A DNA stretch of 37,908 nt from a virus. Location of the stretch: positions 1 through 37,908 of the IMG/VR virus record IMGVR_UViG_3300028908_000020; one strand, written 5' to 3'. The first letter of the stretch is position 1; every line of letters begins with the position of its first letter. The notes under the pieces are model-generated. The model saw only the letters and a program-made list of their open reading frames with translations, ran no database searches and was not told where the DNA came from. Of the stretch, positions 1 to 9,600 are shown one piece after another. The translations under genes and the position numbers were made by a program.

Positions 1-31
1 AGCACCGGCAGGTGCTTTATTTTTTTATTTT
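1..31 (+). terminator. Rho-independent terminator of a gene left of the window
   Basis: AGCACC and GGTGCT pair around a GGCA loop and are followed by TTATTTTTTTATTTT. It would end a + strand transcript entering from outside the window and lies just before the promoter of the next gene. Confidence 0.75.
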
Positions 32-56
32 AATTGATTTCATTCGCATATATAAG
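32..56 (+). promoter_or_regulatory. Candidate phage promoter (TATATATAA class)
   Basis: AATTGATTT (32-40), TTCG (43-46) and CATATATAAG (47-56) lie 26 bases before the ATG at 82. The same elements recur at 16239-16268 and 29131-29160, each between a terminator or divergent gene and an isolated + strand gene. The shared sequence is seen; the promoter role is inferred. Confidence 0.5.
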
Positions 57-81
57 TTGTAGTAAATTCCGGAGTTTTTTT

Positions 82-360
82 ATGTCTAAATATTTTTATA
101 TCCGAGCCTGTGAAGATCTTGCCAAAGCTTTTGAAGTTCTTGGTCTAGATGAAGAGTCGGCTTCGATAGAAGCCATGCGTATCGTCTCGTCTATCCGTGC
201 TGAAATGCAACGTTTTCTACGCAGGACAAAATGTGATAAAAAACACATCAAAAGAGACCTACAATCTCTGGTATTTATTATGGCCAGACGATATAGAGAT
301 AACTTACTCCGTATCGAACGCAAAATGCGTATTCCTGTTTTGCCAGTAAAGAAAAAATAA
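82..360 (+). CDS. Small basic helical protein, unknown function
   Basis: The 92-residue product is not recognised. The ATG at 82 is chosen over an upstream in-frame ATG at 34 because a GGAG Shine-Dalgarno sits at 71-74 and the upstream ATG falls inside the promoter motif. The protein begins MSKYFYIRACEDLAKAF, is rich in Arg and Lys in its second half (FLRRTKCDKKHIKRDL, ARRYRDNLL) and looks all-helical, with no membrane segment. A basic helical small protein could bind nucleic acid or a host protein, but nothing in the sequence proves it. It is a single-gene unit with its own promoter and terminator, and is convergent with the giant M15 protein. Confidence 0.7.
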   Translation: MSKYFYIRACEDLAKAFEVLGLDEESASIEAMRIVSSIRAEMQRFLRRTKCDKKHIKRDLQSLVFIMARRYRDNLLRIERKMRIPVLPVKKK

Positions 361-365
361 ATACC

Positions 366-414
366 CCTACCCACCCCCATGGACAGGGAGTGGGTAGGAA
401 TGGTATTTTTTTTT
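366..414. terminator. Bidirectional terminator, GGGAGTGGG family
   Basis: Arms 366-378 and 386-398 form a 13-bp stem with one C-A mismatch around ATGGACA. T-runs follow on the + strand (404-414) and, read on the other strand, across the A-rich end of the 82-360 gene. It separates two convergent genes. Confidence 0.85.
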
Positions 415-3400
415 ACCTACTTAAATCCAAAGCTGGTTTTGGTATACTATGTTTCTGTGGTTTAGGCTTTTTTGGAGTGTCTGTAGTCTTTGTATTTTCG
501 AGTTTCATATTTCTATATTCCAATAAGATATCTCGTATTTCTTTTTGTACTTGTAATGATTCTGTTAGTGTACTACTCATAGTAGAGATTGGTTCTAATA
601 AGTCGTTGGATATCGGTGGTGGTGCTGGCATTACAGTAGGTGTCGATATCTTTGGTATTGGGGTGGTTTTCGACTGCGGTACGACTGGTTGTACAGAAGC
701 CATTTCCACTTTCTTGGTAAGAGGTCTATCCATACCCATCGACTGCATGGCTACTTTCTTTGACCGTCCTCTCTTTCTTGCACCACGCACAGTACCATAT
801 CCACCGCCTCCCTTTCCTGGGCTATTTATGATCTGCTGCATAGCCCAATCTGGATCAGTTTTTGCTCTACTGATATCCACCTGTAATCCAGCAGGTTCTA
901 TATGCCAAGGTTCTCCTCCAATGGGTCTTGTAAATCCATACTTACGAAGGAGTCCGAGTTCTTCTAATGCATTCGCATCGCTACTATTGATATCTATTGC
1001 ATATCCAAGACTGTGCATGGAAAGTCCTTTTGCAGCATTCCTGTTCCTTCTTGCCAAACGACTTTGTTCTCTTCTAGACCTATATGCAGAATTTACTTGT
1101 ATTTTCTTACCCGTAAGCTGATGATATTCCGTAACCATAGCCAAAAAGAGTCTACGTACTGCTATATTGAGTTTTATAATACTATCTTTATCCGTATTGT
1201 GGAATCTTATGTATTTTAAAGCTTCTTTTTCATCTGGGGTAAGATCTACATCTATAGTACCTGTATCTGTAAGTGCTATATCTCTAGCAGCTAAACCAGC
1301 ATCGATGGCTGTTGATATTCCAGTCCCTATACCGGGTATTGTTCCGGCTACACCTGAAGCTACTTCTCCTATAGCACCTGTGATATCGCCTTGTAGTAAT
1401 CTTTGGATTCCAAATCCAAGGCCTGCACCAATACTTATTATAGGTATCTTTTTAAGTAGGCTCTTTCCTACTGTTTTTCCTGCTGTCTCTGCTACTGTTT
1501 TTCCTGTTGCCTTTTCTATCGCTAAAGATCCTTTACTACCAAGATCTTTTAACACTTTATCTTGTACTTTACCACTAGTCCTCTTTCTAAGGCTTTCAAG
1601 AGCTTTCTTCCCTGCATAGGCGGTTCCTGCTGCTTTTACTACATTTCCAACTTTTTTACCCATCTTATCCAGTCCAAACATATTGGACGCCTTAGAAAAT
1701 AACTCCATTATATTGTCTAGTGAAAACATAGACTTCTTACTACTTTTTTCTTTTATAGTCGTTTTTCTATCTTCTTTCTTCGTATCTTTCTTCCTATTCT
1801 TTATACGCTCTCTCCAACTTCCTCTTCGAATGTTCTCTCCGTCTAACTCGTCCAATATTTTAGTAAGTAGCTCTGTTTGCTTTACAAGTTCATCATAGAT
1901 GTCTTTATTGTGTTCTGTTCGTATTATGGTAGTAGATAGTATGGATTTAAACGCATCGGCAGAAAATACCTCTCCTAGCTTTCCAGACATTTGGTTATAT
2001 TTGTCTGTAACAATACCTTTAAACTTCTTGGATTTGTCTTTGAATTGTAATCCTGTAACTCTCGATATAACTTTTCCTATTCCCTTTACCAGTCCTTTCT
2101 TTATACTACTTCCTAATGATATCAGGTTTCCTTGTGCGTCTTTTAAACCTTTCCTTAGATCAGAAGTAGTAAGTACCATATTGCCTTCGATATCCATTAC
2201 TGGTCCTGTAATATCACTAAGCTTACTTATTATTTTACCTGTAGTAATATCTACATACAAACCCATTTCCATTGCTTTTGCCCTTATTACAGGCTCTGGA
2301 TTTCCGTCGATAAAAAGATCCATGGGTTTATCTTTTTGACCTACTATAAAGCTGGCTACCTTTCCAATACCTTTTTTGGCTATTTTTAATAAGTCTGGTA
2401 ATCTTTTTATCCCATACGTAGTCATAGCTGTCATTACTGTAAGGGATCTGCTAAATATATCACTAAGTGTGGATGACAAAGCAGTCATCGGACCTAATAG
2501 TGTTTTATATGTAGTTCCTGCTGTGGCTAACAGCTTTGCCATCACTCCTTGTATAGAGCTGGCTGTAAACTTTATAGCATTCATTGGAGAAAGCTTGGAA
2601 ATAAAATTCTTTGCTTTTCCAAGACCACCCATTGCTAAATTCTTTATAAACCTACCGCCAACTCCAATTGCCTTCAATACGCTCGGAAGTTTAAAGCCAT
2701 ATTTCTCAATATCTTTTACCGTATCATTACTTACAAATGACATATTGGCTATGCTGTCTAAGATACTCGTCAGTATCGTATTGGTATTCTCTTGGTTGGA
2801 GTTCATTACCTCCAATAGTTCTGTCTGTTTATCCAGCTTATCAGCACACCAACACTGTCCTTCTTCATTTTCTTCTACTGGTTGTCCTACAGGAGATATT
2901 CCCATATTAAAACTACGCAGCTTCTGTAAATCGACGAGTACTGTACTCTTTCCACTACCAGACAACACACCAGAGGCTGTTAATGTATCCAAACCAGCTT
3001 GATCTATAAGTCTATTTAGTCGTTCATGGTCGTCTTTTGACATACCATCTATTGTCGTAGTAACAATGTCCTCTACTACTTTCTTAGAACTTTTACTACC
3101 TTTTACCGCGTTTGGTTTGTTATTGAACAGACTATAATACGTTTCCATATCCAGAGAATAGCCACTATCTGATATATAGTCTTGTACGTAGTCTTGCATT
3201 CCAGCATCGATATATCGCTGTACGATATCTTTTATATCAGGCATGTAACTTCTGATAAGCCCCATAGTGGCTATAACTTCTTGTTCATTGTCTCGTAACG
3301 TTTGCTCTAATTTCCCGGCTAGTTCTTCTTCATCGTTTACACGTAGAGTTTTTAATATGTCTTCTATTCCGTAGTATTTCTTTGTGGCTATAGTACGTAT

Positions 3401-4936
3401 GATTGCATTCTTAAAAGACTGCTTCTCTTTTTTAGTAAGGTTCAAATCTTTAGAATATTTCTTTATGAAAGTATTTATATCTTCTTTTGCTACAGACTCA
3501 TTTACACGAGTATCGATATTCCTTTTGATTTCTCGCTTCAACGCAGTCGTTCTTTTGAATTCTCCACTACTGTAATCGAAGTCTAACAGATCTACAGATG
3601 GATCACCTGTACGTATAGAAGTAATCTCTCCTAGAATTCTTTTCAGATAGCCAGGTATTACTTTTACGATACTTATTCTTGAGCTATTATCAAAAATAGC
3701 AGGACCCGTAGGATTAAATTCTGCAATATTTAATTTTTTATTGGTGGAGGTATCTGTAGCCAGTGAAAGGAAACCACGACCAATTGTCTTTAAGAACTCT
3801 GGAGTGTTTTCCCTTGCTATATAATCGCGTACGAATCCAGGAGCATTCTTTACTCGTTCGTTATACAACGAAAGAACTTTCATAAGTTTTTCGTTTTCGA
3901 GTATCTTATCTCCTACTCTGTTTCCTACAGCATTACGAACTCTGCCACCTACAAAGCCTCCAACTTTCCGTTCCTTCGATGTCTGTACTCCCATTTCAGC
4001 CATCATGGCTTGCATTTCAAGACCCATACTGGCAGCCGATAATCCCTGTACTACCATATTTACGCTTTCTGCTACCTTACTCTTTACATTTTTCAGTAAG
4101 TTTCCTATCCAGGTATCTTCACCAAACATAGCTTCTTGTACGTTTTGTAATGTTGTATCTCTGAGGATCTCTGCAAAGCGTTCTGTTTTTCGTATCTTTA
4201 ATACTTCTGGTAATGCTGTATTCGTTACGATACTTTCTAATTGTCTCTTTATGGTCTCGTTATTGCTCTTGTTGAGTTCCAGTATTTTCTCTAAAGTAAA
4301 TAATGTCCGGTATTTTAACTCTAGAGATTTCGATTGATACCTGGATTCATACTCTACTTGATATCTCCAGAGTCCTTTTAGACTACCAGATATTTCTTGT
4401 AGTGCTTGAAGCTCTGTCTCCCACTTCTTGTGAGAAACCATCTCCTTGAGTTTCTTTTCAGCTTCCGATCCCTCTGTCAAAGAAGGTAGAATGCCTAGTA
4501 TCTTTGCTCTAATAAGTTCCTTTTCAGACTCTTTCGCTTGACGTGGATCTTCTATACCACCAATTCTATCCAGCAGATCCCTTGTTCTTTTAAATTTGGA
4601 TGGTATTACTTTTTTACTAAGTCTGGCTACTTTTTGTAATTCTGGTTTAATGCCTTTAACGGCTTCTTTATAGATATCTGATATTCCTGTATTTATCGTC
4701 TCTATAGCCGATACGGTTTCTGATAATTCATCTGGTATTGCGGTATCTACTAACGTGGATATTATTTTTGAAGTATCGAGTTCTTCTTTTATACCAGTAC
4801 CAAAGTCTTTTACTACTTTAGTAACTACTGCTCTCTTATCTGATGGTTTATTGTCCTCAAGTATGTCGCCATCTCCAGCGACATCGAACATACCATCATC
4901 GTCCATATCAAAATCGAAATCAAGATCGTCAGCCAT
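413..4936 (-). CDS. Giant virion/tail protein with C-terminal M15 (VanY-like) peptidase domain
   Basis: The 1507-residue product is probably a virion protein carrying a peptidoglycan-cleaving domain. Residues 1-35 are strongly acidic (DLDFDFDMDDD), residues about 60-700 are long helical, and residues about 720-860 are Gly/Ala-rich and hydrophobic. An M15 metallopeptidase domain lies at about 1265-1350: SAYRSRREQ, then SMHSLGYAID supplying H1308 and D1315, then EPWHIEP supplying E1342 and H1345, the usual zinc and catalytic set of DD/LD-peptidases. The tail is Pro-rich. ATG 4936 is preferred to ATG 4951 because GGAG sits nine bases ahead of it. The gene lies divergent to the RNAP operon, where phiKZ (from memory) has the large transglycosylase protein gp181. 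Tape measure or baseplate lysin roles are both possible. Confidence 0.8.
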   Translation of the reverse strand: MADDLDFDFDMDDDGMFDVAGDGDILEDNKPSDKRAVVTKVVKDFGTGIKEELDTSKIISTLVDTAIPDELSETVSAIETINTGISDIYKEAVKGIKPELQKVARLSKKVIPSKFKRTRDLLDRIGGIEDPRQAKESEKELIRAKILGILPSLTEGSEAEKKLKEMVSHKKWETELQALQEISGSLKGLWRYQVEYESRYQSKSLELKYRTLFTLEKILELNKSNNETIKRQLESIVTNTALPEVLKIRKTERFAEILRDTTLQNVQEAMFGEDTWIGNLLKNVKSKVAESVNMVVQGLSAASMGLEMQAMMAEMGVQTSKERKVGGFVGGRVRNAVGNRVGDKILENEKLMKVLSLYNERVKNAPGFVRDYIARENTPEFLKTIGRGFLSLATDTSTNKKLNIAEFNPTGPAIFDNSSRISIVKVIPGYLKRILGEITSIRTGDPSVDLLDFDYSSGEFKRTTALKREIKRNIDTRVNESVAKEDINTFIKKYSKDLNLTKKEKQSFKNAIIRTIATKKYYGIEDILKTLRVNDEEELAGKLEQTLRDNEQEVIATMGLIRSYMPDIKDIVQRYIDAGMQDYVQDYISDSGYSLDMETYYSLFNNKPNAVKGSKSSKKVVEDIVTTTIDGMSKDDHERLNRLIDQAGLDTLTASGVLSGSGKSTVLVDLQKLRSFNMGISPVGQPVEENEEGQCWCADKLDKQTELLEVMNSNQENTNTILTSILDSIANMSFVSNDTVKDIEKYGFKLPSVLKAIGVGGRFIKNLAMGGLGKAKNFISKLSPMNAIKFTASSIQGVMAKLLATAGTTYKTLLGPMTALSSTLSDIFSRSLTVMTAMTTYGIKRLPDLLKIAKKGIGKVASFIVGQKDKPMDLFIDGNPEPVIRAKAMEMGLYVDITTGKIISKLSDITGPVMDIEGNMVLTTSDLRKGLKDAQGNLISLGSSIKKGLVKGIGKVISRVTGLQFKDKSKKFKGIVTDKYNQMSGKLGEVFSADAFKSILSTTIIRTEHNKDIYDELVKQTELLTKILDELDGENIRRGSWRERIKNRKKDTKKEDRKTTIKEKSSKKSMFSLDNIMELFSKASNMFGLDKMGKKVGNVVKAAGTAYAGKKALESLRKRTSGKVQDKVLKDLGSKGSLAIEKATGKTVAETAGKTVGKSLLKKIPIISIGAGLGFGIQRLLQGDITGAIGEVASGVAGTIPGIGTGISTAIDAGLAARDIALTDTGTIDVDLTPDEKEALKYIRFHNTDKDSIIKLNIAVRRLFLAMVTEYHQLTGKKIQVNSAYRSRREQSRLARRNRNAAKGLSMHSLGYAIDINSSDANALEELGLLRKYGFTRPIGGEPWHIEPAGLQVDISRAKTDPDWAMQQIINSPGKGGGGYGTVRGARKRGRSKKVAMQSMGMDRPLTKKVEMASVQPVVPQSKTTPIPKISTPTVMPAPPPISNDLLEPISTMSSTLTESLQVQKEIRDILLEYRNMKLENTKTTDTPKKPKPQKHSIPKPALDLSR

Positions 4937-4965
4937 TCGCTGCTGCTCCATAACAATATCAGGAA

Positions 4966-4980
4966 ATTTCTTGATATTCT
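4966..4980 (+). promoter_or_regulatory. Candidate promoter, ATTTCTTGATATTC class
   Basis: ATTTCTTGATATTCT ends 15 bases before the ATG of the RNAP beta' gene, inside a 58-bp divergent gap. The same 14 bases recur at 19752-19765 at nearly the same distance from a start. A TTGATATT core also occurs twice in the repeats at 37796-37871. Confidence 0.45.
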
Positions 4981-4994
4981 ATTGGAACACACTC

Positions 4995-6614
4995 ATGCTC
5001 CCAGATAAAAAACCATTTAACCTTGACCTCATACTTCCAGATGAAACCTACGTAAAGGCTTTAGGTCTCAAAAAAGTATCCTCTCTCCAAATCATCGATA
5101 CCTCTACAAAGTCTTTTCATGATGAAGGTCTCTATAGTACTAGTATATTTGGTCCTGTAGGGTCTGAAGAAAGGCGAAATACATTTGCCTATATCGATTT
5201 AAAAGTACCAATAATGCATCCTCTCTTATTCAAGACACTAATGGATCTTAGGAAGATGTATGGCGACATTATGCAAGGAAGAACCTATGCTTTCCTAAAA
5301 AAGACAGAAGAAACTACAGATTTTGAAAAGGGAAGTGTTTTGAATGGAGATACCGGATACCAGTATCTTGTGGAAAATATCGATAAGTTAAAATTAACGG
5401 ATCGTGGAAGTGTTACTAGAGAACACAATATAAAGTTACTGGAGAAGTATAAGAAAAAGAGAATGATTACAAAAATGTTAGTAATACCAGCATGGTATCG
5501 AGAATATGAAGTAGACAAGAATGGTAATCCAACAGATCCAGAGATCAATACACTCTATAGAAAGATTATTAATATAAGTAACTTGATCGATGAGAACCAA
5601 ATAGCTGAAAACATCAGACTCCTAGATAACCTTAGATACAAGTTACAATTGGCCGTATATGAGTTATTCGAATACATACTGGATTTTCTAAATGGTAAAA
5701 AAGGATTTATCTACAGGAAGTTTGCTAGAAGAAACGTATTTCATACGAGTAGAAACGTAATTACTACTTTGGCAGTAGAACAAACAAAACTGCACGATGA
5801 TCGAAATCTAAAAGCAAATGATACAGCCATGGGGGTGCATCAGTATGCTGTAAACACCATGCCTGTATTGGGACATCATCTACGAACTGGACCACTATCT
5901 AAGGTCTTTATAGAAAATAGTAATACTGCCAGACTTATCGATCCGAAGACACTAAAACAAACCACTGTAGAAATTAAACCAAAGACATATGAAACCTGGC
6001 TTAGTCGTACTGGTATAGAAAAACTTGTATCGACGTTGATACAGGAAGAAACCAAACATAAACCAATCATGATAGAAGGATACTATCTGGCATTGCTCTA
6101 TAATGATAAGAAACACTTCCGTATATTCTACGACATCGATGAGTTACCTGAGGATAAAGATAAGAAGTACGTCCAACCCATTACCTTAGAAGAATTAATG
6201 TATATTACTATGGCTAAGTATCCTAAGAAATATCATACATTTGTAACAAGGTATCCTGTATTGGGAGAAGGGGGAATTTATCCTTCTACTGTCTACTTGG
6301 TTAGTACAGTACCATATGAAAGCAAAACAGAGTTGGATAGTTTTTGGAACGAAACCGATGTAACGTTACCTACTTTTCCAATTCGTGGAGAGAAGTCCTA
6401 CAATAGTACAAGTCCAAACCCCATACATCTTGGTGCCCTTGGGGGCGACCACGATGGTGATACAGTAGGAACACAGACGGTCTTAAGTGAAGAAGCCAAT
6501 GAAGAACTGGAGAAACTGATGAAATCTAAGAAATATTACGTTGGGTTCCAAGGCAACCCAAATTACTCTGCATCGATCGATGTAGCGGAATACACTCTGG
6601 CCTACATGTTGTAA
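4995..6614 (+). CDS. RNA polymerase beta'-like subunit, N-terminal half
   Basis: The 539-residue product matches the clamp-to-active-site half of bacterial RpoC and should form part of a phage multisubunit RNA polymerase. Signs in order: STSIFGP and VPIMHPLLFK (55-80) as in the RpoC N-terminus but without zinc-ribbon cysteines; VIPAWYRE (163-170) and INTLYRKIINISN (184-196); KKGFIYRKFARRNVFHTSR (235-253), the counterpart of KQGRFRQNLLGKRVDYSGR; and GGDHDGDT (483-490), where D485, D487 and D489 match the magnesium-binding DFDGD. The chain stops about 50 residues after this motif, so the bridge-helix and trigger-loop half must be encoded elsewhere, as in phiKZ-type split polymerases. The start at 4995 is set by loss of homology upstream. 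The stop overlaps the beta start (TAATG). Confidence 0.92.
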   Translation: MLPDKKPFNLDLILPDETYVKALGLKKVSSLQIIDTSTKSFHDEGLYSTSIFGPVGSEERRNTFAYIDLKVPIMHPLLFKTLMDLRKMYGDIMQGRTYAFLKKTEETTDFEKGSVLNGDTGYQYLVENIDKLKLTDRGSVTREHNIKLLEKYKKKRMITKMLVIPAWYREYEVDKNGNPTDPEINTLYRKIINISNLIDENQIAENIRLLDNLRYKLQLAVYELFEYILDFLNGKKGFIYRKFARRNVFHTSRNVITTLAVEQTKLHDDRNLKANDTAMGVHQYAVNTMPVLGHHLRTGPLSKVFIENSNTARLIDPKTLKQTTVEIKPKTYETWLSRTGIEKLVSTLIQEETKHKPIMIEGYYLALLYNDKKHFRIFYDIDELPEDKDKKYVQPITLEELMYITMAKYPKKYHTFVTRYPVLGEGGIYPSTVYLVSTVPYESKTELDSFWNETDVTLPTFPIRGEKSYNSTSPNPIHLGALGGDHDGDTVGTQTVLSEEANEELEKLMKSKKYYVGFQGNPNYSASIDVAEYTLAYML

Positions 6615-9600
6615 TGTATACCTATCAGATTTTCTATAAAAAATACGGCGTTAGAAGACCGGGACATTTAATTACAAGAGCATTACACCCTTTTACTGAA
6701 TTTGCTTCTATCAAAAGAGCAGTCTATATACACGATAGTAAGGAAAGTAATAGCGTTACAGTTCCAACAATGTCGTTTATTGATGTTTCACAAAAGATAC
6801 CTATCTTTGTGCCAGAGCTTCCCGATTCTGGTCAAATAGAAAATGGTAAAGTCTATGCAAGACACTATACTAAATATCTACAACTTATTAAGAAGAATAG
6901 AGATTATCGCTATTATGATGCTGTACGTATGACAATACCTGAGAAAATTCCAGTCGTTTTGGATACACAACTTGCACACTATGCATTTAAACACTATCCA
7001 AGTCGTTTAAAAAGTTATTATATTTGGCTGGATAGAATAAAGTATACACTGCGAGGTATAAAAGAAACAAAAGATTTGGATAGGGAATATTTTTGGTTTC
7101 TAAAACCAGAGAGGGATTTGGTTACTTTTGCAGAGTTGAATCGATGGGCAAAGGAAGATATTACGCCTACACAGAGTAACATCATCAATACAGACTGGAA
7201 GAGATTCTTTATACATCTTTATCGTTACGTACATAGCGATGTGGAATTAAAAAATAAAAGTATTTTTTCTAGCATTCCTGAAGAAGTTGCCAATAGAATT
7301 AACTTTGTCATAGTCGACGAAACGAATAAATTTATTATATTATCACTGCGTCTCTTGAAGGAGTGGGCAATCAGCAATACAAAGCTCATAGAGAAAGCAT
7401 TATTGTTCTTTTTCATACGTGTAGCAGAACATATCGAAATTGATGAAGACGAGGAAGAAATTCCAATTGAAAAATTGGTAACAAAAAGCCTGAAGGAAAT
7501 AAACAAGGCAGAAGCTATAGCAAGTTCAAAGAAGCTTGTAGATAAAGACGAAGTCGATCCAAAGACACTTGTAGAAGAAGAAAAGGACGCAGATGATGTC
7601 ATAAAAGAACAAGCAAGTATACTGTTGGATCAGAAAGTAATAGGTAAGGTACAATATAAGAACATAGTAGAAGCCTTGGAAAACAAGAAAAGGATAAAGG
7701 ATCCATATGGAGAAAAGAAAACAGCAGTAAGCAGAGTAGTAGAAAATATCGACACAGAAATACAGGAAGAAGAAATTGCTCTTCCAATAGAGGATATAGT
7801 TCCAGACAAATCCATGGCAAAGAATGTAATACGTACAATTGATAAAAAGTATCTCAAGGAAGGATATAAAACAGATGTAGTAAAATCTACTATATTGTCC
7901 TTAGAGAAGACTGGTGCAATTGTAGAGGATTACAAAATAGAGAAGAAAACTCATGTGCTTGGTGATAAAGAAATACATGAGATCAAAGTACGACCAATAG
8001 ATGGTAAACCTAGTATTATTAAGTTCGAACTCCCAGTAATTACTGAAGACGGAGAACTTACTATGGGAGGTACAAAATATCGTTTACGTAGACAAAGAAC
8101 AGATTTACCTATTCGAAAGATACGTAGTAATATTGTAGCACTTACATCCTTTTATGGAAAAGTAATGATAAAAAGGTCTCCTTATAAGAGACAAGAATAT
8201 GCTTATTGGTTATATAGAAAGATGTCGAACAGTTTTACTGCAAAGGACAATATCGTTACAGACCTACGATCTATGAACATACAAACCAATGAAAAAGAAC
8301 TTCCCTTTCTCTATACTGGTTTGTCGAAATATGTAGGTTATACAACAATAAATGGTATAGAATATATATTCGATTATGATAATCGCGGAGCCTATCTCGG
8401 AATAGATCCAAAGGATTATGAGAAGAAAGGGTCTGTTGTAATAGGTAAGAAAGGAAAAGCCATACTGATTATGACGAAGGACAATGAGATAAAAATAGTA
8501 AAAGATGGAAAGGAAGAACCATATGATAGCTTTGCACAGCAGCTTGGTGTAGATATGGGTAAGGCACCTGTGGATGGTGTCTTTATGAACCTCTATGGAA
8601 AGGCTGTTCCTTTGGGTATTGTATTATCCTACTACATTGGTTTCATAAACTTACTAAAATATTTAAACGTATCATACTACGTAATCGGTGTACGTGATAG
8701 GTTAAAAGATCCTGAAAACGAATATGCTCTACGTCTTAATGACAAGAAGTATGTATTCAAAAGAGGTATTAATAAAGAAAATCTTATTATTGGTAGTATG
8801 ACCTATTCTAAGAACATACTGTCTAGTCTTACGGAAGAAGAACTCAATGAAAAATCAGTCTTCTTGCAGTTTATGACCACTTCTCAATTACGAGAATTGG
8901 ATATGTTGGATAGTTCGTTTATTGATCCGATCACCAAAGACATATTACGAGATCTAAAAGAACCAGAAACGTTTAGAGGTCTTCTTATTCGATCCGCAGA
9001 ATTGATGACCATCGACTATCATCCATACTTGCAAGATATGGATCTTATGTTGATTAGAGGATATGAACGTATTCCTGGTCTTATATATAAAGAACTTACG
9101 AAGGCGGTTAGAGATTATAAACAAAGAAATGTCTTTGGTAATAGTAAGATAGAAATGTCTCCATATACTATATGGAACACAATACAAGGAGATAGTGCAA
9201 AGAGTATTTCTGAAGAGCTTAATCCTGTTGGTAGTCTGAAACTCATAGAAGAGGTCACTTATCTTGGAGAAGGTGGAAGGAGTAGGGAAACCATGTCTGA
9301 ATCCACCAGAAAGTATCATACCTCAGATCTTGGTGTCATCTCAGAGGCTACAAAAGACAGCGGTGATGTAGGTATTAGTGCTGGTCTATCGGCCAATCCA
9401 AATATACGAGATATTCGAGGTAGGAAAGCCAAACCATTTGACATAGAGAAAGATGGTCCTGCAAGTCTTTTATCGACTTCAGCTATGTTGGCTGTTGGAA
9501 GTGATACAGACGATCCAAAGCGAGTAGGATTTGTAAGCATTCAGAATTCACACGTAGTGCCTATCGAAGGACAAGTACAGCCAAAAGTGCGTACGGGATA

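Noticed and set aside
390-1121. 243-residue + strand open frame with hydrophobic stretches
   Set aside because: It is the antisense shadow of the M15-domain end of the giant protein, has no Shine-Dalgarno and starts inside the terminator.
6600-6630. Programmed frameshift joining beta' half to beta
   Set aside because: The junction is a plain TAATG overlap, and the residues after it do not continue RpoC.
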